Source of the DNA: Deltaproteobacteria bacterium
GTDB taxonomy: Bacteria > Desulfobacterota > GWC2-55-46 > S146-73
NCBI GenBank assembly: GCA_015492355.1
Contig: WGFF01000373.1
Span: 1 to 10,592 of the forward strand
Direction: 5' to 3'
DNA length: 10,592 nt
The position numbers and the translations under genes are program-made. Below are positions 1 to 6,337 of this stretch, piece by piece. The stretch's first letter is position 1; each line of letters begins with the position of its first letter. Below the pieces are notes generated by a model. That model saw nothing but the letters and a program-made list of their open reading frames with translations. It had not been told where the DNA came from and searched no databases.

Positions 1-290
1 GTACCGAGGTGCTCGGGATCATGGGTCCTGAGACAAGGGATGTGAAACTCTCGATAGACAGGAAAACAAAGCTCACCATCTGCTGGGCAGGAGACTGTGA
101 TACTGGACATGCGATCAAGGGTCTGAGGATACTCAAGGATTTTGAGCACTTCGATGCGGAGGGGCTGTCCTGTGTGGGAAAAGAGGTAACTGTCTTCTAC
201 ACCGGAAGGGGTGAGAAGGTAGCACATATAAAGATCAACTATCCCGCTGGTGTGAACTTTCAACCCTACGACTTTATCTCTCCGTTCTAA
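1..290 (+). CDS. Small protein of unknown function, 5' end outside window; paralogue of the next gene
   Basis: The reading frame is open from the window edge (first full codon at nt 3) to a TAA at 288-290, so the N-terminus, probably with a signal peptide as in the next gene, is missing. The visible 95 residues align with the downstream gene: both carry a TEV-x-G-(I/L)-MGP block, then a (L/F)T(I/V)C strand with a second cysteine shortly after (here C-x4-C), a 'L..F' helix or strand, and a GKEV/DKEV strand followed by a (H)I/V-x-I-x-Y end. The alternation of short strands suggests a small beta-barrel or OB-like fold, which is an inference. A GTG at nt 9 is only an internal in-frame codon, not a convincing start. 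The function is not recognised. Being next to a signal-peptide paralogue in the same direction suggests an exported protein in a two-gene unit. Confidence 0.75.
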   Translation, partial: TEVLGIMGPETRDVKLSIDRKTKLTICWAGDCDTGHAIKGLRILKDFEHFDAEGLSCVGKEVTVFYTGRGEKVAHIKINYPAGVNFQPYDFISPF

Positions 291-302
291 CGGGTTTATG
301 CT

Positions 303-332
303 GGAAGGGAGAAAGACCCTCTTCTCCCTTCC
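303..332 (+). other. Intercistronic hairpin between the two paralogues
   Basis: A perfect 11-bp stem (303-313 GGAAGGGAGAA pairs with 322-332 TTCTCCCTTCC) has an 8-nt loop. No T-run follows, so it is not a standard terminator. It lies 13 nt after the first gene's stop and 16 nt before the second gene's Shine-Dalgarno sequence. It could stabilise or process the dicistronic message. One arm is purely purine, a style shared by several other intergenic hairpins in this window. Confidence 0.6.
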
Positions 333-348
333 GCAGATCGAAAAGATG

Positions 349-354
349 AGGAGG
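349..354 (+). promoter_or_regulatory. Strong Shine-Dalgarno site for the second paralogue
   Basis: AGGAGG, followed by TG, sits 8 nt before the ATG at 363. It is a near-perfect anti-16S match and fixes the start of the second paralogue. Confidence 0.8.
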
Positions 355-362
355 TGTGAGAG

Positions 363-749
363 ATGAAAATACCAAGGATAGGGATACTCGGAATACTACT
401 TACCACCTTACTGCTCCATCAGCCAGCAACAGCAGGGGATATAATGGGCACTGTGGTAGCCATAAATCCTGAATACAATGAAATAGTGGTGAAGACAGAG
501 GTTGAGGGACTCATGGGACCTATCGAGAAGGTCATAGCCTACAGGCTCAATCCCGATACCAGGTTCACCGTATGTCTTGAGATAGCCGATGAGTGTTACA
601 GGTCTGTGAGTGCCAGAGAGGGCTGGAACATACTGGAGTCCTTCGAGAATGTAACGAGCCTTGCTGTCCTGGACAAGGAAGTAAGGCTTAAGAGAACAGG
701 GGACAACAGAATAAAGCACGTGGAGATTACTTACAGGATGGGAGGCTAA
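363..749 (+). CDS. Exported small protein of unknown function, paralogue of the preceding gene
   Basis: A protein of 128 residues with a textbook Sec signal peptide: a basic start (MKIPR), a hydrophobic core at residues 6-18 and an A-T-A cleavage site at 22-24 before Gly25. The mature part (about 104 residues) reads as short beta strands: GTVVAI near 29-34, EIVVKTEV near 40-47, AYRLNPDT near 59-66, TVC at 69-71, then DKEVRLK and HVEITY near the C-terminus. Two cysteines (C71 and C78, C-x6-C) match a C-x4-C pair in the upstream paralogue, so a disulfide or metal site in the periplasm is possible. The pattern resembles small periplasmic OB-like domains, but I do not recognise the family. The start is supported by the AGGAGG at 349-354. 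It is probably co-transcribed with the gene before it. Confidence 0.8.
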   Translation: MKIPRIGILGILLTTLLLHQPATAGDIMGTVVAINPEYNEIVVKTEVEGLMGPIEKVIAYRLNPDTRFTVCLEIADECYRSVSAREGWNILESFENVTSLAVLDKEVRLKRTGDNRIKHVEITYRMGG

Positions 750-760
750 AGGGGGCTCAA

Positions 761-780
761 GAAAGGGGGCTTTCCCTTTC
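761..780 (+). other. Hairpin just after the second paralogue
   Basis: GAAAGGG (761-767) pairs with CCCTTTC (774-780) around a 6-nt loop, 12 nt after the stop codon. A 10-base direct repeat, AAAGGGGGCT, occurs at 748-757 and 762-771, the first copy overlapping the stop. No T-run follows, so this is a message 3'-end structure rather than a clear terminator. Confidence 0.45.
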
Positions 781-838
781 CAGAAGGAGGCACCCAGAAC
801 CTTATGCTTCCATCTGATACCACTCTTACAATCGTGTG

Positions 839-950
839 TTGCAGGGGAGACATTCCACAAGGGTGTCTCTCCTGCTTGAAATATAAGTAAGGGAGAAGGA
901 TGGGTTAACCTTCTAAACCAGTAGAGGGACCTTTGCCGGTCCCTTTTTTT
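839..950 (+). ncRNA. Candidate small structured RNA, or structured 3' UTR
   Basis: A -10-like TACAAT (827-832, 5 of 6 to consensus) would start transcription near 839-841, exactly at the base of a 12-bp stem (841-852 with 864-875, one G-T wobble, 11-nt loop). A single-stranded A/G-rich stretch (876-893) follows, then a 6-bp stem (894-899 with 909-914), then a rho-independent terminator (925-950). No reading frame of note lies inside on this strand. I see no good -35 box. The alternative is that this is the long 3' tail of the upstream two-gene message. It does not match any RNA family I recognise. Confidence 0.35.
925..950 (+). terminator. Rho-independent terminator
   Basis: The stem AGGGACC (925-931) pairs with GGTCCCT (938-944) around a TTTGCC loop and runs directly into seven T residues (944-950). 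It ends + strand transcription, either of the paralogue pair or of the candidate RNA. It faces the convergent pcm operon. Confidence 0.85.
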
Positions 951-969
951 ATGGAGGCTTACGATACCC

Positions 970-996
970 GCCAGAATGCCCCGCACTGTGGGCGGG
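970..996. repeat. Copy 1 of a short dispersed motif (GCCAGAATGCC ... TGTGGGNGGG)
   Basis: GCCAGAATGCC (970-980) is followed by TGTGGGCGGG. The same 11-mer recurs at 6509-6519, followed by TGTGGGAGGG. Here the outer ends form an inverted repeat, CCCGCC (967-972) with GGCGGG (991-996). Both copies are intergenic and each sits inside a potential hairpin. Confidence 0.4.
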
Positions 997-1009
997 AAAC
1001 TTCGCTTAA

Positions 1010-1060
1010 CTCCATTCAAAAAGACCTTGGGCTTAAGATGCCCTGAAAGGGGTACAGGGG
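1010..1060. repeat. Dispersed palindromic repeat, copy A
   Basis: One of three intergenic copies (also 6861-6912 and 9864-9907) of an imperfect palindrome of about 45-52 bp. The 13-mer AAGACCTTGGGCT (1021-1033) is identical in the third copy (9875-9887). The right end GAAAGGGG-T-ACAGGGGA (1045-1061) matches the second copy (6898-6913) with one inserted T. All copies begin CTCC(A/C)TTC. This copy overlaps the likely terminator of the pcm operon. Confidence 0.5.
1018..1050 (-). terminator. Likely terminator of the gpsA-pcm operon
   Basis: Read on the minus strand, CCTT-TCA-GGGC, a 7-nt loop, then GCCC-AAGG form a bulged stem (1050 down to 1025), followed by TCTTTTT (1024-1018). It starts 20 nt after the pcm stop. 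The stem is short (4+4 bp), so confidence is moderate. Confidence 0.5.
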
Positions 1061-1069
1061 ACCTGAACC

Positions 1070-1804
1070 TCAGTCGTGCGGGGTGGCTGAGCCCATCCTC
1101 CCTATCATGGGCACGAATCTCACACTTGTTATGTGTTCCACGATCGGCTCTCCCTTCACCATCGTGATACGTGTGAGTGTCTGAAAGTATCTTGTCGAAC
1201 CCAGCGGTATGACGAGCCTTCCCCCTTCCTTGAGCTGTTTAAGCAGTGGCGGGGGTATGTGGTTTGCTGCTGCGGTTACTATGATGGCATCGAATGGGGC
1301 GTATTCCTCCCATCCGAAGTAGCCATCACCGTGTTTGACCTTTATGGAGTGGTATCCAAGGTCTTTAAGCCTTCTTTTTACCTTCTCAAAGAGCCCCTTT
1401 CGTATCTCGATGGTATAGACCTCCTTTACGATCTCTGCAAGTACTGCTGCCTGGTAACCAGAGCCCGTGCCTATCTCAAGCACCCTGTCGTCAGGCTTCA
1501 GCTCAAGGAGCTCTGTCATAAGTGCAACCACATAGGGCTGGGATATGGTCTGTCCCTCGCCTATGGGCAGTGGATAGTCTGCGTATGCCTCCCTTCTCAG
1601 GTACTCCTCCACAAACAGGTGCCTTGGCACACTTCCCATAGCCCTGAGCACCCTCCTGTCCTTTATACCCCTGCCCTTGATATCCACCTCCACCATCCTC
1701 TTCCTTGCACGGGCAAAGGGGTCATCTGAAGATGAGAGCCCTGCCCATGGAGAGAGGATGGCAAGAGAAAAGAGTAGACATATAACCAGTACCCTTGCCC
1801 TCAT
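1070..1804 (-). CDS. pcm: Protein-L-isoaspartate O-methyltransferase with N-terminal signal sequence
   Basis: Repairs isoaspartyl residues in aged proteins by methylating them with S-adenosylmethionine. It has 244 residues. Family hallmarks are present: GQTISQP (84-90), the loop containing the active-site Ser; SAM motif I, VLEIGTGSGY (108-117); FDAIIVTAAA (171-180); GGRLVIPLG (194-202); and the C-terminal VRFVPMIG (228-235). The first 24 or so residues (MRARV, a hydrophobic stretch, then SPWAG) look like a signal peptide or membrane anchor, unlike the cytosolic E. coli enzyme, which aligns from about Met37. The chosen ATG (1804-1802) overlaps the gpsA stop as ATGA, with AAGGA upstream, and so fits translational coupling. 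A second ATG at 1696 (Met37) also has AAGGA 5 nt upstream and would give a cytosolic form. It is the last gene of the TPR-gpsA-pcm operon. Confidence 0.93.
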   Translation of the reverse strand: MRARVLVICLLFSLAILSPWAGLSSSDDPFARARKRMVEVDIKGRGIKDRRVLRAMGSVPRHLFVEEYLRREAYADYPLPIGEGQTISQPYVVALMTELLELKPDDRVLEIGTGSGYQAAVLAEIVKEVYTIEIRKGLFEKVKRRLKDLGYHSIKVKHGDGYFGWEEYAPFDAIIVTAAANHIPPPLLKQLKEGGRLVIPLGSTRYFQTLTRITMVKGEPIVEHITSVRFVPMIGRMGSATPHD

Positions 1805-2874
1805 CCTGTCTCTTCCTTGAGTCTCCTTGTCATGAGTTCCATTACAGCCCTTTTCGGGTCCTTGTCCTCGTACAGTATCCTGTTTACCTCCTCTGTTATG
1901 GGCATATCCACCCTGTATTTTCTTGCAAGTTTCAGTACAGCCCTGGAGGTCCTCACCCCTTCTGCAACCATTACCATGTCCTTTATTACCTCCCCCAGTT
2001 TTCTTCCCCTTCCCACCTCCAGTCCCACCTTTCTGTTCCTGCTGAGCTCCCCTGTGCAGGTAAGCAGGAGGTCTCCGAGCCCTGAAAGCCCTGAAAATGT
2101 GAGAGGGTCTGCCCCCATCCTCACTCCAAGCCTCGATATCTCTGCAAGTCCCCTTGTAATAAGTGCTGCCCTTGCATTGTATCCGAGCCCCAGCCCATCG
2201 GATACACCTGATGCAATGGCTATAACGTTCTTGAGTGCACCACCTATCTCCACACCTGTAATATCCCTGTTGGTATACACCCTGAAGTGGGCTGTAGAAA
2301 AGACCCTCTGTACAAGCCCCCCTACATCCATCTCTCTGCATCCCACACATACCGCTGTGGGAAGCCCTCTACTTACCTCCCTTGCAAAGGAAGGACCAGA
2401 AAGGACAGTTATCCTGTGGTGCTGCTGGGATGGCAGTATCTCCATGAGTATGCCACTGCACGTAAGAAGGCTATCCTCCTCTATGCCCTTGGATGCGCTC
2501 ACAACCACACTCTCAACGGATATGAACCGGGATGCCTTCTGGAATATCTCCCTTATACCATGGGATGGTATGGCACATACAATGAATCCTGCCCTGCTGA
2601 GCGCCTCCTCAAGGGATGTGGTGGCATGGATAAGACTGCTGAGTCTCACCCCCGGGAGATAGACCCTGTTCTCGCGGGTATCCTTTATAGTCCTCAGGAG
2701 CTCGTCTCTTCTTACCCAGAGCCTCACCCTGTAGCCCTTGTGGGCAAGCAGGTTGGCAAGGGTGGTGCCCCAGCTACCAGCACCTATGACACAGATATCC
2801 CCCTGAAGGGCTATCTCTTCTTTCTTCTCTTCTTTTTGGTCTTCGGACCTTCCTTCAACCGCTTCTCTATCCAT
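1801..2874 (-). CDS. gpsA: Glycerol-3-phosphate dehydrogenase [NAD(P)+]
   Basis: Reduces dihydroxyacetone phosphate to sn-glycerol 3-phosphate in the cytosol, supplying the phospholipid backbone. It has 357 residues. Visible motifs: dinucleotide-binding GAGSWGTTLA (31-40), SASKG (126-130), LSGPSFAREV (158-167), the catalytic-lysine segment GGALKNVIAIASG with K215, NARAALITRGLAE (233-244), SGLSGLGDLLLTC (261-273), and AEGVRTS (304-310). The Rossmann glycine motif starts near residue 29, whereas it begins within the first ten or so residues in typical GpsA. The first 24 residues are a highly charged extension rich in Glu and Lys. No ATG, GTG or TTG lies between Met1 and the Rossmann strand, so the start at 2874 (AAGGA 4 nt upstream) or a more upstream one is forced. 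This overlaps the TPR gene by 64 bp. The 3' end overlaps pcm as ATGA. Confidence 0.96.
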   Translation of the reverse strand: MDREAVEGRSEDQKEEKKEEIALQGDICVIGAGSWGTTLANLLAHKGYRVRLWVRRDELLRTIKDTRENRVYLPGVRLSSLIHATTSLEEALSRAGFIVCAIPSHGIREIFQKASRFISVESVVVSASKGIEEDSLLTCSGILMEILPSQQHHRITVLSGPSFAREVSRGLPTAVCVGCREMDVGGLVQRVFSTAHFRVYTNRDITGVEIGGALKNVIAIASGVSDGLGLGYNARAALITRGLAEISRLGVRMGADPLTFSGLSGLGDLLLTCTGELSRNRKVGLEVGRGRKLGEVIKDMVMVAEGVRTSRAVLKLARKYRVDMPITEEVNRILYEDKDPKRAVMELMTRRLKEETG

Positions 2875-3626
2875 TCTATCCTTGTACTTATCGCCTCCCT
2901 GTTGGGATAGACCTCCATGAGCCCCTTGAGGATAGATAGTGCGTCTGTGAGTCTTCCGAGCTCCTCAAGGGCTATGGCTTTTCCGAGCCTTGCCTCAAGC
3001 ACCATTGACTGGTTGTGGGCTTTTTCTATCACCTTACTGTAGGTCTCTATAGCCTCATTGAGCCTGCCTTCGAGAAAGTAGGTATTTGCGAGCTGATAGT
3101 ATATCCTTGAGATGAACTCAGGTGAGGATACTATATCAAGGAGCTCCCTGAGTTCAACACGTGCCTGCTGGAAGTCGTTAAGCTTTATGTATTCCATTGC
3201 TATGAGATATTGATAATCTGCCCTTCTGGCAGGTGGCCCTTCCTCCAGAAGAAACTGGTACTCCTCAATAGCCCTCCTGTGGTCTCCCAGCTCTGAGTAT
3301 ATGCCTGCCATATCCTTCCTTGCCTGGACGGTCTCCTTACTATCAGGATAGAGATAGAAAAGCGCCATGTAGGCATCGAGTGCCTTGTCCACGTCCTTGA
3401 GATGGCGGTTGTATACGAAACCGAGCTTGTACTGACTTATGGATGCATAGGGACTTTCAGGATATTCCTTCACAACCCGCCTGTAGCCCTCTATTGCCCC
3501 GTGATAGTTGCCCTTACCGAGGAGGGTTTCAGCCTTCTGGAAGAGCTCAAGGGCAGGGTCACCGGAACAACTGTAAAGGAGAAGACAGAAAACCACGGAG
3601 GTGACAAAACCAGAGGGGAACACCAT
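2811..3626 (-). CDS. TPR-repeat lipoprotein, BamD/YfgC-neighbour type scaffold of unknown partner
   Basis: A protein of 271 residues. The N-terminus is a short lipoprotein signal: hydrophobic residues 7-18 and a lipobox-like L-Y-S-C with Cys20 as the lipidation site; the Tyr at -2 is unusual. The rest is made of tetratricopeptide helices, with clear units starting near residues 25 (ALELFQKAETLLGKGNYHGA), 60, 102, 137, 175 and 212. Repeat signs are (A)IEGYRRVVKEYPESPYA, ALDAYMALFYLYP, AIEEYQFLLE, AIETYSKVIE and ALSILKGLMEVYP. This resembles BamD/CpoB-like envelope TPR lipoproteins, but orthology cannot be claimed. The C-terminus is a basic tail of Lys and Arg encoded in the 64-bp overlap with gpsA. 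AAGGAGG lies just before the ATG at 3626; the next codon, GTG, is better spaced from it and may be the real start. Confidence 0.85.
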   Translation of the reverse strand: MVFPSGFVTSVVFCLLLYSCSGDPALELFQKAETLLGKGNYHGAIEGYRRVVKEYPESPYASISQYKLGFVYNRHLKDVDKALDAYMALFYLYPDSKETVQARKDMAGIYSELGDHRRAIEEYQFLLEEGPPARRADYQYLIAMEYIKLNDFQQARVELRELLDIVSSPEFISRIYYQLANTYFLEGRLNEAIETYSKVIEKAHNQSMVLEARLGKAIALEELGRLTDALSILKGLMEVYPNREAISTRIEWIEKRLKEGPKTKKKRRKKR

Positions 3627-3907
3627 GCCCTCCTTTGTTGGGATTCCCTGATAATGGATATCTTTTCCTGCCTCTTTTCCTAAAAAACCTCTGGATTAAA
3701 ATCCCCCGGGATTGATACCCTGAGGGTTGATACCCCGAGAGTGAACACCCTGAGGGTGAACACCCATTGCTCAGGGGGTTATATCATGGTAAAATCACTG
3801 CCTCCATGGCTTGGCTTCACATCCGAACCCCAGCCTCACCCCTGACCTCCACCAGGGACCACACCCCAGTGGAGAGGGTGTTATCCATAGAGACAAACAC
3901 ACCTACC
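3627..3907 (-). other. Spacer between gyrA and the TPR-gpsA-pcm operon
   Basis: 281 bp without a credible gene. It holds the 15-bp tandem array. On the minus strand a weak terminator-like AATCC-CGGG-GGATT followed by TT lies near 3713-3699. I saw no convincing promoter; a TATAAC-like box near 3785-3780 (minus strand) lacks a good -35. gyrA may read through into the operon, or the operon may start here. Confidence 0.4.
3708..3765. repeat. Tandem array of 15-bp palindromic units between gyrA and the TPR gene
   Basis: Read on the minus strand, four consecutive units start at 3765, 3750, 3735 and 3720: GGGTGTTCACCCTCA, GGGTGTTCACTCTCG, GGGTATCAACCCTCA and GGGTATCAATCCC. The first two share GTTCAC, the last two share ATCAA, and the first and third share the CTCA end. 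Each unit core is close to GGGTN4ACCC dyad symmetry. The array lies 82-139 bp upstream of the TPR lipoprotein start and 143 bp or more past the gyrA stop. It could be a protein-binding operator array or a minisatellite. Confidence 0.8.
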
Positions 3908-6337
3908 TCAAAAGAGGTTCTCCCCTTCATAAATGGGTGCGATATCGGTTACCTTCTCATCCCCCTCTATATCCATGAGCCTCACTCCCTGTGTGTTCCT
4001 GCCTATCACAGGTACGTCCTTCATGGATATCCTTATTATCTTTCCCCTGCTGGTGGTTATCATTATCTCGTCGTTGTCCCTTACCTGTGCCATACCACTT
4101 ACAGGTCCATTTTTGTCCGTAATCCTTATATTGATTATACCGCTTCCACCCCTTGACTGGGTCCTGTATTCGGATAGTTCTGTTCTCTTGCCAAAGCCCT
4201 TTTCTGTAACAGTGAGTATGGTTGCCTCCTGGTCGACCGTCTCCATGGATACCACATAATCATCCTTTTCGAGTTTTATAGCCCTCACTCCACGAGCCTG
4301 TCTGCCCATTTCCCTTACCTCCCTCTCATCGAAGCGTATCGCCTTTCCCTTGTGCGTGCCTATGAATATACCCATCCTGCCATCGGTGAGCCTTGCGGAG
4401 ATGAGGCTATCGTCCTTTTCGAGCGAGATGGCTATGATACCGCCAGAGCGGATGTTTGCAAAGGACATGAGGTCTGTCTTCTTTATGGTACCGTTCCTCG
4501 TTGCCATGACCACGTATCTCCCCTCTGCAAACTCCCTTACCGGCAGAAAGGCTGTTATACGCTCGTTCTGCGAGATGTTGAGTATATTGACTATTGCCTT
4601 GCCCCTTGTACTCCTTCCTGCCTGCGGTATGTCGTAGACCTTGAGCGAGTAGACCTTGCCCTTGTCTGTGAAAAAGAGTATGTAACTGTGTGTGGAGGCT
4701 ATGAACAGGCTCGATACAAAGTCCTCCTCCCTTGTACTCATCCCTGCCTTGCCCTTGCCACCCCTTTTCTGTATCCTGAAGAGACTTGTGGGGTTCCTCT
4801 TTATATATCCATTGTGCGAGATGGTAACGACCATATCCTCCTCTGCTATGATATCCTCCATGGATATCTCCTCGGTCTCCTCTATTATCTCTGTCCTTCT
4901 CTCATCACCGTATCTCTCCCTTATCCCCTTGAGCTCGTCCACAACCACCTTCATAAGAAGCCTTTCACTGGAGAGTATCTCTTCGAGCCTCTTAATAAGT
5001 GCCTTTACCTCCTTGTACTCCTTGACTATCTTGTCCCTCTCAAGTGCGGTGAGCCTCTGCAGACGCATATCCAGTATCGCCTGTGCCTGCTGGTCTGTGA
5101 GTTTTAGCCTTTCTTTGAGGGAGGTCTTTGCCTCCGCAGGACTCTTCGAGGAGCGTATGAGTTTTATGGTGAGGTCGAGGTTATCTATCGCTATCTTCAA
5201 ACCCTCCAGGAGATGAGCCCTCTCCTTTGCCTTCCTGAGATCATAGGAGGTGCGTCTGGTTACCACTTCTTTTCTGAATCTTAAAAACTCCTGGAGGAGT
5301 TGCTGTAGACTCAAAACCTTGGGCTGACCGTCTACTATGGCAAGGTTGATGATACCGAAGGAGGTCTGCATCTGGGTGTGAAGGTAGAGGTTATTGAGTA
5401 TCACCTCTGCAACCTCGTCCCTTTTGAGTTCCACAACTATCCTTGTACCCTCTCTGTCGGACTCATCCCTGAGGTCAGATATGCCCTCTATCTTCTTGTC
5501 CCTTACAAGGTTTGCTATGTTCTCGATGAGCTTAGCCTTGTTCACCATGTAGGGTATCTCTGTTATGACTATACTCACCCTGCCGGTTCTGGGATTCTTC
5601 TCTGTCATTGCCCTTGCCCGCAGTTGTATCACCCCTCTACCTGTCCTGTAAGCCTCTTTTATCCCTGATGTACCGTACACAAAGGCACCTGTTGGAAAAT
5701 CTGGTCCTGGGATGAACTCCATGAGTTCCTCCACCGTTGCAGAGGGATTCTCTGCAAGGTATACAAGGGCATCTATCACCTCCCTCAGGTTGTGAGGTGG
5801 CATGTTGGTTGCCATGCCCACTGCTATACCGGATGAACCGTTCACAAGGAGATTCGGAAAGGCTGCAGGGAGGACAACAGGCTCCCTGAGCGAGCCATCG
5901 TAGTTGGGTGCGAAATCCACAGTATCCTTCTCTATATCCTTGAGGAGTTCCTCTGACAGGCGCGCCATCCTCACCTCTGTGTACCGCATCGCCGCAGGGG
6001 GGTCCCCGTCCACAGAGCCGAAATTGCCCTGCCCATCTATGAGGGGATAGCGTAGCGAAAAATCCTGAACCATCCTCGTTATGGCATCATACACCGCAGC
6101 ATCTCCATGGGGGTGATACTTACCTATCACATCTCCCACGACCCTTGCGGATTTCTTGTAGGGCTTGTTCCACTCTACACCCATCTCGTGCATGGCATAG
6201 AGGATCCTCCTGTGTACAGGCTTGAATCCATCCCGCACATCAGGTAGAGCCCTGCCTATGATTACGGACATGGCGTAATCAAGGTAGGACTTCTTCATCT
6301 CGTCTTCTATGTAGACCGGTATCTCTTCCCGAGCCAT
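3908..6337 (-). CDS. gyrA: DNA gyrase subunit A
   Basis: The breakage-reunion subunit of gyrase; with GyrB it introduces negative supercoils into DNA using ATP. It is full length at 809 residues. The catalytic tyrosine is Tyr119 in AAMRYTEVRM. The quinolone-determining region is KYHPHGDAAVYD (73-84). Domain order: winged-helix/tower about 30-345, coiled coil and dimer gate about 346-495, C-terminal beta-pinwheel about 500-800. The GyrA box is QKRGGKG (523-529), which identifies GyrA rather than ParC. Pinwheel blade repeats appear as SRGKIIRI, GKGFGKRT-like and THKGKAIRF segments. The E. coli Ser83 position is Ala80 here, while the E. coli Asp87 equivalent is kept (Asp84). The acidic C-terminal tail is short, ending IYEGENLF. 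AAGGAGG lies 4-5 nt before the ATG. gyrB is not in the window. No intein or frameshift was seen. Confidence 0.99.
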   Translation of the reverse strand: MAREEIPVYIEDEMKKSYLDYAMSVIIGRALPDVRDGFKPVHRRILYAMHEMGVEWNKPYKKSARVVGDVIGKYHPHGDAAVYDAITRMVQDFSLRYPLIDGQGNFGSVDGDPPAAMRYTEVRMARLSEELLKDIEKDTVDFAPNYDGSLREPVVLPAAFPNLLVNGSSGIAVGMATNMPPHNLREVIDALVYLAENPSATVEELMEFIPGPDFPTGAFVYGTSGIKEAYRTGRGVIQLRARAMTEKNPRTGRVSIVITEIPYMVNKAKLIENIANLVRDKKIEGISDLRDESDREGTRIVVELKRDEVAEVILNNLYLHTQMQTSFGIINLAIVDGQPKVLSLQQLLQEFLRFRKEVVTRRTSYDLRKAKERAHLLEGLKIAIDNLDLTIKLIRSSKSPAEAKTSLKERLKLTDQQAQAILDMRLQRLTALERDKIVKEYKEVKALIKRLEEILSSERLLMKVVVDELKGIRERYGDERRTEIIEETEEISMEDIIAEEDMVVTISHNGYIKRNPTSLFRIQKRGGKGKAGMSTREEDFVSSLFIASTHSYILFFTDKGKVYSLKVYDIPQAGRSTRGKAIVNILNISQNERITAFLPVREFAEGRYVVMATRNGTIKKTDLMSFANIRSGGIIAISLEKDDSLISARLTDGRMGIFIGTHKGKAIRFDEREVREMGRQARGVRAIKLEKDDYVVSMETVDQEATILTVTEKGFGKRTELSEYRTQSRGGSGIINIRITDKNGPVSGMAQVRDNDEIMITTSRGKIIRISMKDVPVIGRNTQGVRLMDIEGDEKVTDIAPIYEGENLF

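Noticed and set aside
408..1019. Long minus-strand open frame (203 codons) across the second paralogue and the spacer
   Set aside because: It is antisense to a gene with a signal peptide and strong ribosome site, crosses a terminator and repeats, and has no protein-like motifs.
1805..2350. Upstream extension of the pcm frame to a start at 2350
   Set aside because: The extension lies inside gpsA in another frame, is low in recognisable protein character and rich in Gly/Lys/Cys. The ATGA-coupled start at 1804 is far better.
3708..3765. Could the 15-bp tandem units be a CRISPR array?
   Set aside because: Units abut with no spacers and are much too short for CRISPR repeats; no cas gene is near.
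3768..3795. Plus-strand promoter-like TTGCTC with TAAAAT 16 bp apart
   Set aside because: The -35 match is weak (3 of 6) and no gene or RNA follows on that strand; treated as chance.
4352..5107. Long plus-strand open frames opposite gyrA
   Set aside because: They are shadows of the well-supported gyrA coding strand; composition is rich in Leu, Tyr and Cys without any motif.
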